Shown one piece after another: positions 27,078 through 37,454 of a stretch of DNA of 64,000 nucleotides. Origin of the DNA: Malassezia japonica (taxonomy: Eukaryota > Basidiomycota > Malasseziomycetes > Malasseziales > Malasseziaceae); NCBI RefSeq assembly GCF_029542785.1, contig NC_083374.1, forward strand, positions 1-64,000, in the 5' to 3' direction. Position 1 is the stretch's first letter, and each line of letters starts with the position of its first letter. A program made the translations under genes and the position numbers. Under the pieces are notes generated by a model. It saw only the letters and a list, made by a program, of their open reading frames with translations. It ran no database searches and had not been told where the DNA came from.

Positions 27078-28223
27078 CTAAGGGACTAGGGGAATGCCGC
27101 AGCGCGCCAGCGCCGCGCGGCCGCGGTCCGCCCAGAGGCGGTGGCTGTCCTGGACCGCGGCAGGGTCCTCGGCGAGGTAGGCGGTATGTCCGCGCGCGAT
27201 CCACGCTGATACGTCGGCCTCGTCCTGCATCGCGTCCAGGAATCCAACCACCTGGAGTAGATAGTCGTCGAGGCCGTCGCGCGCCGCAGGGTCCTCGCTC
27301 TCGAGGCGCTCGCGCGTCTCGGATGCGTCCTTTGCGCCGAATTCGTGTATACATATGTGATTGTTTGGCTGGCAGCGTGCCTTGGTCAGGCTGTCGTCCA
27401 GTAGAATCGTATTCTGAGGCCCCCAGGGGAAGGTGACCATGGGGCCGTACACCGAGTCGGTGCCGCCGTTGGCCATGCGGTTCATCGACTCGGCGTACAG
27501 CTCGTCCGACCCGGACCGTGGCGAGGGCTCGCGTGGCGTCCCATCACCCTTGGAGTCCTCCGCACCGTTGCGCTGCCGCGCCTTTCGCCGAAACATGCGC
27601 AGGCGATCCGCCGCTTCGGCGCGTGCGCGGAAGCGGGGGCGCTCGCGTACTTGCATGCTCGAGCCGACGTGTGCCCCCCATGCATTGAGGTCGTCCCACA
27701 CGATACTCAGGTCCTTGGCCGTGGTCACCTTGCGATCCAGGTCCTTGGCTCGCACGAGCGTCTCGCGAGACCAGACGCGCTGAAAGAGCGCACGCTGCAC
27801 CTTGTTTTTCGCAAACTGCTCGACCATCTTGTTTACATTGACGTCGGTCGCACTCGACCAAATCATCACCGCGATCGGTGTCACGGGCGGCTCATACACC
27901 GTGTCGTCCTCCGTAGCGCCGAGCCAGAAATGGGTGCCAAACGGCGCGGCGCGTTTCCGCACCTCGACACGCTCTGCGATCGGCCACGCCTGGTTGATCT
28001 TTTTGAGGCGCACATCGTACATGGGTCCGAGGCAGTACCGCAAAAAGCACTCTAGATAGGGACGTAGCGTGATCCGGCCCCCGGGCACCGTACGGCCGCT
28101 TTTATTCTTCTGGCGCGCGAGCAGCGTGCCGTTCAAGTCCAGGACAAGGAGGCGCGACGCGGTCGAGTACTGCGCCTGCTTCGCGGCACGCTCCGCACCC
28201 CGTGCGCTGCTCTCGCTCGACAT
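27078..28223 (-). CDS. FCP1/NIF-domain HAD phosphatase-like protein
   Basis: About 381 residues from ATG 28223 (MSSESSARG); the frame is open further upstream but the conserved part begins soon after this start. Motif I is LLVLDLNGTLL, so the usual DxDxT reads DLNGT, a form common in this fungal subgroup. It is followed by RPYLECFLRYC, AVMIWSSATDVNVNKMV, VWSRETL and ILLDDSLTKA near the end. This order fits an FCP1-homology domain of the CTD-phosphatase-like group. With Asn in the second position of the motif, catalytic activity is uncertain. Target unknown. Tandem with acyl-CoA oxidase on the same strand. Confidence 0.78.
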   Translation of the reverse strand: MSSESSARGAERAAKQAQYSTASRLLVLDLNGTLLARQKNKSGRTVPGGRITLRPYLECFLRYCLGPMYDVRLKKINQAWPIAERVEVRKRAAPFGTHFWLGATEDDTVYEPPVTPIAVMIWSSATDVNVNKMVEQFAKNKVQRALFQRVWSRETLVRAKDLDRKVTTAKDLSIVWDDLNAWGAHVGSSMQVRERPRFRARAEAADRLRMFRRKARQRNGAEDSKGDGTPREPSPRSGSDELYAESMNRMANGGTDSVYGPMVTFPWGPQNTILLDDSLTKARCQPNNHICIHEFGAKDASETRERLESEDPAARDGLDDYLLQVVGFLDAMQDEADVSAWIARGHTAYLAEDPAAVQDSHRLWADRGRAALARCGIPLVP

Positions 28224-28474
28224 GATTACGGACGGACGGGCAGCGGCAACCACGCAGTGACCGGCGCGTCCCAGCATCCAACGTGTGGAGGCCTCAATGG
28301 ACGAAATCAGCCCAATTTGCAGTGGGGGCGAAAGGCTTGGTTGTTTACTATGTACGACGCCATGATTCAGCAGTTCTGCAAGCAAACAATATCGAATAGG
28401 AGAGGTAATTCTGGCTGCAGCCAAAGCGCTAGCACTATTCCTGGCATGCATGCGGTATCATGGCACTAGCCAAT

Positions 28475-30638
28475 CTACTTCTTCGCGGCCTCCTCGGCCT
28501 CCTTGCGCTCGGACTGGATCTCGTCAATCTCGTCATCGAGACCGATCTCCTCGTCCAGGTCCTCCATCTCGACGTTGGGGCGGTTGAGGAGGGGCTTGAT
28601 CAGGCGCTCGAAGTAGGGGTGAGGCTTGAGCTGAGGGTTATTCCGCTGCACCATGGAGAAGTACTCCTTGTACACGTTGCCGTCGAAGCGACCCAGGGGC
28701 GAGTTGATGACGTGGTCGGTGTACGTGAACGAGTCAATCAGGGGAATGGCAAACTTGCGGGTCTCGGCGCAGAGCTCCGTCACGCGCTTCGTCAGGAAGT
28801 CGAACTGCTCAGGCGACAGCCAGCCCGAACGCAGGAAGAGCGCACCCTTCTCCTCGATCTGCCACAGACCATAGAAGAGAGCCAGCGTGGCGAGGGTCTC
28901 CTTGACACCGTCGCCCTCGTCCTTCTGGTGCTCCACAGCGTGGCGGAACTGGCGGAAGACGAACAGGGAGGTATGAATGCTCGCGGCGACGAAGCGGATC
29001 TGCGAGCACTGTTCAAAGGCCTGCTCACGCGTGACACCCGACTTGATCAGGTTGTCGTATTCCTCAGCAGCGAGCTTGACAAAGTGAGCAGTGGCCGTGT
29101 TGAAACCGTTCTCGATACCGTCAAAGGTGTTCAGCTCCTCGTTCGACGAGCACTTGGCCTTCAGCACCTCGTCCAGGTTGTTGAGGTACTTCAGGGCGTC
29201 ACCCTGGGTCTTGCCGGCCTTGGCCTCGAGGTAGGCGCTGATCAGCGCACGACCAGACTGCAGGGCAAGAATGGTGTTGTCACCCTCCCAGGTGCAGTGC
29301 ACCGCGAAGTCGTTGTAGAGGGGAGCAAGACCAGTGTACGACGAGTAGCCGTGACCACCGCAGGCCTGGCGACAGGTCTCAATGGTCTGGAGAGTGGCCC
29401 AGGTGCAGAAAGCCTTGAGACCCGACGAAGTCGCGTGGGTCGACTTGAGGAGCTCCATGGTCTCCTCAAGCTTGGGGTCTCCGGGCTCCAGGGCATCCAG
29501 GGCCTGGTTCGTGACAGCGAGCATGCGGATGAGCTCCTGCGAGGTGAAGCCAAAGGCAACGGCCTGGGCAAGCAGGGGCATCAGACGACGCTGGTGGATG
29601 GGGTAGTCCAGCAGCTGGGTCTCGTACTCGTTCTTGGGGTCCGACTTGAACTGGCGGCGGACAGCGGCGTAGCGCACCGAGATGGTGAGCGCCTTCTTGG
29701 CGATGTTGCCCGAGTCGTTCATCATCAGGGTACGGCCCTGGAGCAGAGCACCGTAGGTGAGCTGCTGCAGCGGAGGCTCAAAGACCTGGCCGTCGCGAGT
29801 CACCTGCGAGTAGCGCATGAGCATAAAGGCACGGGGAATGCGCACATAGGTGAACTGGATGTAACCGTTGTCGATACCGTCACGGCCCATCTTCTTACCA
29901 ATGTCACCGATGTTCACACCGGGCAGGCACTTGAAGGTCTGGGGGTCACGCAGGGGCACGACAAAGGTCTTGGTACCGTAGCGCTTGCCCTTGACAATCA
30001 GCTGGGCAAAGACGGCACAGTGGGTGGCCGAGTGGGCAGCACCACCAATCCACCACTTCGTGGCACCGAGGTTGGGGGTGTGGATGACGAACTCGTCGGT
30101 GTTCTCGTCAAGGGTAGCGGTGGTCTCGAGACCAGCGACGTTCGAGCCGTGGGCAAGCTCGGTCATACCGAAGCAACCGTAGAAGTTGCGCAGGCTAAGC
30201 ATACCCTTCGACATCCAGTAGGCGAACTGGCCCGAGGTCGCACCGGAGCGCACAGCGTTCGAGAAGAGACCCAGGTGCACACCGAAACGAGTCCAGAAAC
30301 CAGGGTCCGCAACACTGATCACAGCGAGACGGGCCTGGAAGTCGTCCAGGTTCTCGTTGGTGAACCAGTTCAGGATGCTCTGCATCTTGATGAAGGTGCG
30401 CTCACGGAGCTCATCCTTGGACAGGTCGTAGAAGTCATCGTTGAAGAAGGTAGGGTCGCGCTCGAGCTCGAGCATGACCTTCTTCTTGAATTCGAGGGCC
30501 GCCTTGCCACCATTGTTGGCGACAGCCATCTGGAAATTAGCACAAACGATGCCTTATACATACCGCATCAACATTGAAGGGAGGGTTCTCGCGCTCCCTC
30601 TGAAGCGTCTCAACAGTAAGAGTTTCCTTCCAGGTCAT
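28475..30638 (-). CDS. POX1: Acyl-CoA oxidase (peroxisomal beta-oxidation)
   Basis: Two exons, 30638-30564 (25 codons) and 30563-30530 as a 34-nt intron (GTATGT...GCTAATTTCCAG), then 30529-28475; total about 709 residues. The short first exon encodes MTWKETLTVETLQRERENPP, which supplies the expected N-terminal helix; the ATG after the intron would drop it. The flavoenzyme makes the first double bond in acyl-CoA and transfers electrons to O2, giving H2O2. FAD-site motifs are YGCFGMTELAHGSNV and WWIGGAAHSATHC. The catalytic glutamate is in CTWEGDNTILALQSGR. The C-terminus ends in AAKK, not an SKL-type signal, as also known for yeast Pox1. Its promoter has several CCAAT boxes. Confidence 0.93.
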
Positions 30639-31075
30639 GGTGAACTAGGATGGGTTGGTTCGTAATCGGTTGCGGGGATATTCTCCTATTTTCATGTGCC
30701 CCTCAACTTCCTGGCCGCCCCCGCGCCTGCCACCGGGCGAGAGCCTGGGCCGGTCTCAGATAGCCGATCCTGTGCCGTACTCTAGCCAATCACAGGCAAA
30801 ATAAGTACCGGTAAACCGGATAGACACTACATGATTGGCCAATTTTATTATAGCCGGCAAGCGTTGAACAATGCACCAAATGGTCTGAGTTCCACTTCGA
30901 GCCAATCAGACCCAATGCATTATTTCGCTTGGCAGGCGACGACTCGTGGTGCATGCCTGGCTGACAAAGCCGTACCTCCGCGTGCGGGGAACGCCGCGGC
31001 GCGTGTCGGTCGCTGCGGCGAGTGGCGTGTGTACGCGGGGATAGTGGCTCATGTCCGAAAGCTACGTCACAGAGG
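30639..31075 (-). promoter_or_regulatory. Promoter of acyl-CoA oxidase with CCAAT boxes and a CGG-N4-CCG site
   Basis: 437 bases without a gene. CCAAT motifs occur at 30786-30790, 30834-30838 (minus strand), 30839-30843 and 30902-30906, consistent with binding of the HAP/NF-Y complex. An inverted repeat CCGGT-AA-ACCGG spans 30808-30819 and contains CGGTAAACCG, again CGG-N4-CCG. In fungi, fatty-acid-responsive genes are often controlled by Zn2Cys6 factors, so this is a plausible site; not shown. Confidence 0.5.
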
Positions 31076-33519
31076 CTAATTGTTTACTCCCAAACGGCGC
31101 TTGGACTGCTCGTAAACCACATAGCTGATCGACACCGCAGGGACGACTTTGGCAAGGGAGGGGATGAGGCCACGGTAGAATCCGAGGAAGCCTTCTTTTT
31201 GGTAGGTCTGGAATGCAGCATCAAAAAAGCTCTTGTACAAGGTTGGGTGCGCGGGCGTGCCGGAGGCCTGAAGACGCGTTCGGATCAGATTCAGAGGGTA
31301 GACAGTCGTAGCACCCACACTGCCCGAAATACTGCCAAAAGCCAGCAGTGCAAAAACACCGGGGTCTTCCTTCCCCGTGTATTTCAAATAGAACAACTTG
31401 ATTCCCTCAAACGTCGACATGTCGATAGCAGAGTAGGGGAAAACGCCGACAAGGCCCGCTCCGAGACCACGGTAGTAGGCACGGATACCGCCTTGGGTAT
31501 ACATGGTTCGCGCTGTCTCACCCAAAAGCGCCATACCACGAATGGTACTCGTAGGCGTTTGGCTCGACATGAGGCGCGTCTTGAGCGTCTCGATCGGATA
31601 AATCGCTGCGTTAGCAAACAAAAAAACGTACAAAGCTGGCTAGCAATACCACCGATGCCACCGCTCATGAAGCGGCTAAAGCCGCTGATGTCACGCGAGT
31701 CGGACACATTGTCCACATACTTGGCAAACATGCGCTTCGACATCTCGTAGCTGAAAAACTTGATGGCCGACTCGGGGAAGATCTTGATACAGTTCAGACC
31801 ATTGCCCAGCCAGAATCCACGGATACCGCCTTCACGGTAAATGTCCGCAATGGCCTTGGCCAACGCGCCGAATCCCACACTCGCTGATTTCGGCGCATGG
31901 GGTCCCAGCGTCTCTTGCGAAGTGATCAGGAAAATCTTGAGACGGTCCAGCGGCGCAGTCGCCGTACGGCTCACAGCACCAGCAATACCACCTGCGAGCA
32001 GGAACTTCATCGCAAGGTGGCTCTGGATCACGTCCTTGCCTTCGTCCTCGTCTTCGTCCTCTAGCGTCTTGGAGAGCGCCTTCTTCTCGGCGTCCGTATC
32101 GGCCGTCTTACCAGTGGTCTGCACCGTGACACTGTCCTTGGCGTCCTTAGGCGTCGACTTACTCTCCTTGCCTGGCAGCTGCTCCTCGCCTGCGAGACTC
32201 ACGTCACCATCGGGGGTGACTGCCGAGGCACCGCGCTTCGTCTTTCCCCAGCCAGCGCCGAGCTCGGCAAAGATACCTTCGTTGCCAAACAAACCAACGG
32301 CCTTGCGCACTTGGTAGAAGCGGAAAATTTCCGACATGGTCGGCTTGCGGGGCATCAGCAGCAAGTAGTCGCGGAACTCGGGGAAGGTGATGTACAAGTC
32401 TCCCTTGCGCAGCTCGGACACGTCCGTTACGCCCGACGAGGCCAGGCTAGCAATAAAGTCTTCCAGGACAAGCTGGCTCGGGTGGATACCCGCGCGGCTG
32501 AAACCAGCACTGATATCACTGGCATCCAACACGCCGTCGTAGTCAGTGTCCAGCTCCTTGAAGAGGCGGTAGAGCTCGCGTTCCTGGAATTCAGCATAGG
32601 CCAAGAATCCTTCCCATTCAAAGTGGCGCTGACGAGCACGCGCTGCGTGATCCACCTCGAACGGATCTTTCTTGTCCGAGGAAATTTGGGTATTCTGCAA
32701 AGTCCGAGTCTTCTTCTCTTCCGAGGCACTGAGCCCCCACACACGCGATCCCGTCCAGCCCGACTCGAGATTCTTGAGCAGCGACTGGCCGCCCTTTTCT
32801 TTGCCAAAGAGGTGCGACTTGGCCTCCGACCACCAGCTTTCGTCGGCATCCGCCGGGTCGCCTTGCAGCGGGTATTCCTTCGCCATGCGGATCAGGTTGT
32901 ACCACGCGCGCGTGGTAGGGGGAGTGTCGGACGGCTTGGCCTCACCGCCAAAGCCAAAGTAGCGCGCAAAACCGCCGCCGTTCGCCTTGCGGCGCTCGGC
33001 CTTCTTGGCCTCGAGCTGCTGCTGCGCCTTTTCCATCTCTGCATGACAAGCGCGACACTGTGCGAGCAGCTCGTTGGCGTACGACTGCCGCCGCACATTT
33101 GAAAACCATTCGCGGAGGTAGGTCGACGGCGAAACACTCTCGTGTTTCTCGTGCGTGTTTACCGCGGGATGTTCTCCTGCAATGTTAGGAGCGGGGCCCG
33201 CGCACGACACCAAACTGCCCGTCGCCAAGGAACCGCCCGCGCCGTACCGTGCGCGGCTCGCGCGCGTGCGCCAAACTTGTTTTGCCCGGCCGCCCGCCAG
33301 CGCCGAGCTACTGTCGCGGTCGAGCAGTAGATCAAAGAGACCACGCAGGCGAAGTAGACGTGCCTGCGGAGGTTCCTGAGAGCGGATGCTCTCGAAAGTC
33401 TTAGCAGTTGCATCCTGAGGAGGAGCGTGAAGCGGTTCGTTGGGCGCGTGTGCCTGTTCTTTTGCGGCCGTACCTGACTTACTTGCTCCAGCACTAGCAG
33501 AGCCAGGCCGACTTGCCAT
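31076..33519 (-). CDS. SAL1: Ca-dependent mitochondrial ATP-Mg/Pi carrier (SCaMC / Sal1-like)
   Basis: Two exons, 33519-31632 and 31605-31076, with a 26-nt intron (31631-31606, GTACGT...GCTAACGCAG). The first ATG in the frame is at 33519 (MASRPGSA); about 805 residues. The N-terminal half has a canonical EF-hand loop (DTDYDGVLDASD) and a degenerate one before it. An acidic linker follows. The C-terminal carrier has three repeats with the signatures PLDRLK, PIETLKTR and PLNLIRTR. The splice joins IASQL to SIYPIETLK, restoring the second signature, which proves the intron. The protein exchanges ATP-Mg for phosphate across the inner membrane when cytosolic Ca rises. It is longer than typical relatives through the N-terminal extension and linker. 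Confidence 0.9.
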
Positions 33520-33902
33520 ACTTTGAGGAAGAGGCGTCTGTAGCAATCACTGCTAGCCAATAAACACCTCCCTTGCGTACGTGCCTACCAGTAAAAGGCA
33601 CGACTACCCTGTGCTGTCGCTTTCACCGACCGCGGGAGGTAATTTTTCCACGCTGACCCGCGGATTAGCAGCGCTTTGTCATCCAAAGTTCGATACGATA
33701 ATTAGTCATTTTTACGAGAATAGGCTATCGGCCTGTCAAAATTGGATGCATCTTGGCGTTAACAGGGGGTTTTGCACGAGCACCGAAATTGTTTCGCGCA
33801 TGAAATGGGTGCTGCGGGGAGATCAAATGGATTCCAAACTCGGGGGACGACCAAAACAGATTTAAAAGTGGGCCTGTGTTAATCGCTGCAGTTTTCTCAA
33901 CA
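33520..33902 (+). promoter_or_regulatory. Divergent region between carrier and sedolisin genes
   Basis: 383 bases. A CCAAT motif lies at 33556-33560 near the carrier. An inverted repeat CCGCGGG (33630-33636) and CCCGCGG (33657-33663) lies in the middle. A TATA-like TTTAAAA is at about 33861-33867, 36-42 bases before the sedolisin start. Confidence 0.4.
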
Positions 33903-35666
33903 ATGCTACATCCATTTCCTTCGGCACTGGTTCTCCTGTGCTTGGCCTGCTGGGCAGCCCTTGCAGCTGCGAACCTAGTAGAGCCCGAGCATCATGGTTG
34001 GACGAAACGCTCGATCGGAAAGGACACGGACCAAGTCAAGGTTTATATGTCCCTGCCGTTGAACCATTCCCATGTCGACCGCGAGATTGCGGCGGTGAGC
34101 CACCCGTGCAGCAAGCGCTACGGTGGCTTCCTCAGCTACAACGAGACGAAGAAGTTTATGGATATCAGTCCGCACACCGAGAAAAAGGTGCAGGATTGGC
34201 TCAAGGCGCAAGGCATCACGAAGCGTGCTTCGAACGGCCTTATTGACTTGGATCTGAGCGTTCGTGACGCCTCGCGACTCTTCAATGCTACCTATCATGA
34301 GTACGAGCACGAGGATGGGCGCCGATCGCTGCATGCGAAACGCCACCGGATCCCCGACGAACTCCTTGGCCACGCCGAGGTGTTTGGCCCTTCGATCGGA
34401 ATGGCGTCTAAGCGCAGCACGATCCGCTCGACCGTGACGCCGCTGATGCGCCGCGATGACGATCCCGAGGGTACGGACGACTGTGACGCTCCCGTGTACC
34501 CGAGCTGTATGCGCAAGATCTACGGCACTGATTCGTACGAGGTGCAAGTCCCTGAGAAGAATGGCATTGGCGTTGCTGGGTTCCTCGGCCAGGTTCCCAA
34601 TCGGGACGCGCTGCATGCCTTTGCCGAATCGTACCGCCCCGAGGCGCACGATGCAGAGTTCAAGATCTCGTACGTCTCGCGCGGCTCGAACAAGTCGCTC
34701 GCGACAAAGACGCAGGAGCACGGCGGCGAGGCCGACCTGGACCTGCAGATCGTGACGACGCAGGCGTGGCCCGTGCCTGTCACCTACTATTACGATGGCG
34801 GCACTCCACCCACGCAGTCGGGCAATCGTGCGCACGTGCACAACGAGCCCTACCTGAGCCTGTTCCAGTACTTGCTCGACCTCCCCGATGCGGCGCTGCC
34901 GTCGGTGCTCACCATCTCCTACTCGGACCCCGAGGAGACGGTGCCCAAGTCGTACGCTAAGCGTGTATGCCACTACGCTGCGATGCTGGGTCTGCGTGGC
35001 GTGACCATTATTGCCGGTAGTGGCGACGATGGCGTGGGTCCTGCGAGCGAAAACAAGTGCAAAAAGGATGGCTCGAAGCGCTTCGTGCCCTGGTTCCCTG
35101 CATCCTGCCCTTATATCACCACTGTTGGCGGCACGGCGTCGCCGCCCGACGAGACTGTCGCCACCAAAAGCAATGCCGGTTACGTGACGGGCTCGGGCTT
35201 TTCCGAGTACTTTGCGCAGCCCCACTGGCAAAAAGACGTTGTGAACAGCTACCTGGAAGACGAAGTGCCGCAAGAGTACAAGTCGTATATCAATACGCAG
35301 GGCCGCGCCTACCCCGATGTCTCGGCGGTGTCGGCCTATGTCGCAGCGCAATTCAAGGGCGCGCCGCGTCAATTCTCTGGCACGAGTGCCTCGGCACCTA
35401 TCTTCGCATCTGTCATTGCGCTACTTAATGATGCACGTATCGCGGCCAACAAGTCGCGACTTGGTTTTTTGAATCCCCTACTCTACCAGCACCTCGGCCC
35501 CACGCCCGGCACGTTTAATGATATCACGACCGGCAGCAACTCGGGCTGTGGCACGGACGGTTTCAAGGCCGTGAAGGGCTGGGATGCTGTTTCTGGATTT
35601 GGTTCGCCTAATTTTACCGCATTGCACGATGCTTTGCTGCACACCTCTCCGTCGTGCGGAGTCTAA
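33903..35666 (+). CDS. Secreted sedolisin (S53 serine-carboxyl tripeptidyl-peptidase)
   Basis: 587 residues from ATG 33903, which begins a signal peptide (MLHPFPSALVLLCLACW, AALAAA). A propeptide of about 180 residues follows (VSHPCSKRYGGFLS, LFNATYHEYEH), ending near TPLMRRDD. The mature domain carries the S53 catalytic residues: Glu and Asp in GGEADLDLQ and Ser in FSGTSASAP (about residue 491), with the Ca-site segment FNDITTGSNSGC near the end. The enzyme cleaves tripeptides from protein N-termini at acid pH outside the cell. Several NxT/S sites and cysteines fit secretion. Intronless. It likely serves nutrient acquisition. Confidence 0.92.
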   Translation: MLHPFPSALVLLCLACWAALAAANLVEPEHHGWTKRSIGKDTDQVKVYMSLPLNHSHVDREIAAVSHPCSKRYGGFLSYNETKKFMDISPHTEKKVQDWLKAQGITKRASNGLIDLDLSVRDASRLFNATYHEYEHEDGRRSLHAKRHRIPDELLGHAEVFGPSIGMASKRSTIRSTVTPLMRRDDDPEGTDDCDAPVYPSCMRKIYGTDSYEVQVPEKNGIGVAGFLGQVPNRDALHAFAESYRPEAHDAEFKISYVSRGSNKSLATKTQEHGGEADLDLQIVTTQAWPVPVTYYYDGGTPPTQSGNRAHVHNEPYLSLFQYLLDLPDAALPSVLTISYSDPEETVPKSYAKRVCHYAAMLGLRGVTIIAGSGDDGVGPASENKCKKDGSKRFVPWFPASCPYITTVGGTASPPDETVATKSNAGYVTGSGFSEYFAQPHWQKDVVNSYLEDEVPQEYKSYINTQGRAYPDVSAVSAYVAAQFKGAPRQFSGTSASAPIFASVIALLNDARIAANKSRLGFLNPLLYQHLGPTPGTFNDITTGSNSGCGTDGFKAVKGWDAVSGFGSPNFTALHDALLHTSPSCGV

Positions 35667-35717
35667 TGTACAACAGTTCCTTTTTAGTAGTCACGAACGT
35701 GTTCTTTTTTCTTGTCA

Positions 35718-35725
35718 TCACGTGA
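35718..35725. promoter_or_regulatory. TCACGTGA E-box upstream of alpha-tubulin
   Basis: Perfect palindrome 139-146 bases before the TUB1 start, in the 197-base gap after the sedolisin gene. Same core as at 3939, 20540, 38839 and 44264. Confidence 0.4.
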
Positions 35726-35863
35726 AACGGCGCGTGCGCTGTTGCTTGGCGCGCCCGTGGGGCATTTTTGGATTTTTCGGGGGCGTGTTCGGCGCGGTGC
35801 GGCGGCGCGCGGCTTGGTGTGTGTCCACGCTCTCCGTCACTTTGAGCTCGACAGACAATCGCT

Positions 35864-37219
35864 ATGAGGGAAGTTCTTTCGCTGCACGTTGGTCAGGCCG
35901 GTATCCAGATCGGTAACGCTTGCTGGGAGCTCTATCTCCAGGAGCACGGTCTTACTCCTGACGGTCGTATCACCGACGAGAGCAAGTCCAAGAACGACGA
36001 TGGTTTCTCGACCTTTTTCAGCGAGACGGGCCGTGGCAAGTACGTCCCCCGCTCGATCTACGTTGATCTTGAGCCCAATGTGGTGGATGACGTGCGCAAC
36101 GGCCCCTTCCGTGACCTGTTCCACCCCGAGACGCTCGTGACCGGCAAGGAGGACGCGGCGAACAACTACGCGCGTGGCCACTACACCATCGGTAAGGAGC
36201 TTATCGACCAGACCATGGACCGCGTGCGCAAGCTCGCCGATGCCTGCTCTGGTCTCCAGGGCTTCTTTGTCTTCCACTCGTTCGGTGGTGGCACGGGTTC
36301 CGGTTTCGGTTCGCTGCTTCTCGAGCGCCTGGCGCAGGACTACGGCAAGAAGGCCAAGCTCGAGTTCTCCGTGTACCCCGCTCCTATGATGAGCAGCTCG
36401 GTGGTGGAGCCGTACAACTCGGTGCTCACCACGCACACCACGCTCGAGAACTCGGACTGCTCGTTCATGGTGGACAACGAGGCGATCTACGATATCTGCA
36501 AGCGCAACCTCGGTATCAGCGCCCCCAGCTACACGAACCTGAACCGTCTCATTGCCCAGGTGGTCTCGTCGATCACCGCTTCGTTGCGCTTTGACGGTTC
36601 GCTGAACGTGGACCTGAACGAGTTCCAGACCAACCTGGTGCCCTACCCCCGTATCCACTTCCCCCTGGCCACCTACGCCCCGATCATCTCGGCGGACAAG
36701 GCGTTCCACGAGCAGAACAGCGTCGCAGAGATGACCACCTCGTCCTTCGAGAAGGGCAACCAGATGGTCAAGTGCGACCCCCGCGACGGCAAGTTTATGG
36801 CGTGCTGTCTGCTGTACCGCGGCGACGTCGTCCCCAAGGACGTCAACTCGGCGGTGAGCCTGATCAAGACCAAGCGCACCATCCAGTTTGTCGACTGGTG
36901 CCCGACCGGTTTCAAGATTGGTATCTGCAACGAGCCCCCGGCGCTCGTGCCCGGCGGCGACCTCGCCAAGGTCTCGCGCTCGCTCTGCATGCTTGCCAAC
37001 ACTACGGCCATCGCCACCGCGTGGCAGCGCCTCGACCGCAAGTTCGACTTGCTCTACTCGAAGCGCGCCTTTGTCCACTGGTACGTCGGCGAGGGTATGG
37101 AGGAGGGCGAGTTCAGCGAGGCCCGCGAGGACCTCGCTGCCCTCGAGAAAGACTACGAAGAGGTGGGCGAGGACACGGCCTACGCGGACGAAGAGGGTCT
37201 CGATGCGGAAGAGTATTAG
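35864..37219 (+). CDS. TUB1: Alpha-tubulin
   Basis: 451 residues, a full-length alpha-tubulin. [22 protein letters not shown] starts the protein; the autoregulatory MREV form is conserved. The GTP-binding GGGTGSG is at about 142-148 and the catalytic segment [19 protein letters not shown] is in place. The C-terminus is acidic and ends in EEY, the detyrosinated or retyrosinated tail. It polymerises with beta-tubulin into microtubules. No intron is present, which is unusual for fungal tubulin genes, many of which have several. Codon use is strongly biased to C-ending codons, as expected for high expression. Confidence 0.97.
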   Translation: MREVLSLHVGQAGIQIGNACWELYLQEHGLTPDGRITDESKSKNDDGFSTFFSETGRGKYVPRSIYVDLEPNVVDDVRNGPFRDLFHPETLVTGKEDAANNYARGHYTIGKELIDQTMDRVRKLADACSGLQGFFVFHSFGGGTGSGFGSLLLERLAQDYGKKAKLEFSVYPAPMMSSSVVEPYNSVLTTHTTLENSDCSFMVDNEAIYDICKRNLGISAPSYTNLNRLIAQVVSSITASLRFDGSLNVDLNEFQTNLVPYPRIHFPLATYAPIISADKAFHEQNSVAEMTTSSFEKGNQMVKCDPRDGKFMACCLLYRGDVVPKDVNSAVSLIKTKRTIQFVDWCPTGFKIGICNEPPALVPGGDLAKVSRSLCMLANTTAIATAWQRLDRKFDLLYSKRAFVHWYVGEGMEEGEFSEAREDLAALEKDYEEVGEDTAYADEEGLDAEEY

Positions 37220-37454
37220 GCGAGAATAGCCACGTAGGTTTGAGCTGCTTGCTCTGGTTCGCTTGTGCGCGTTTTCTGCTCCGGCGGCGCCTCCACTGCG
37301 GCACGTCGCGGAACTCCCCGCGCCCTTAATTCCCACGTGTGGCAGCCGCCCTGTAAACACGGACAGCTGCGCCTGCGCGCCACGCGCCAAGCACCCCTGG
37401 CGTGTGGCCAAAAAGTGTGGACCCTCGGAACCGGCGACCTTGGTCAGCTCGACG

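Noticed and set aside
30639..31075. CCAAT pair and inverted repeat as a mobile-element footprint
   Set aside because: No terminal repeats, target duplication or transposase remnant; ordinary promoter elements explain it.
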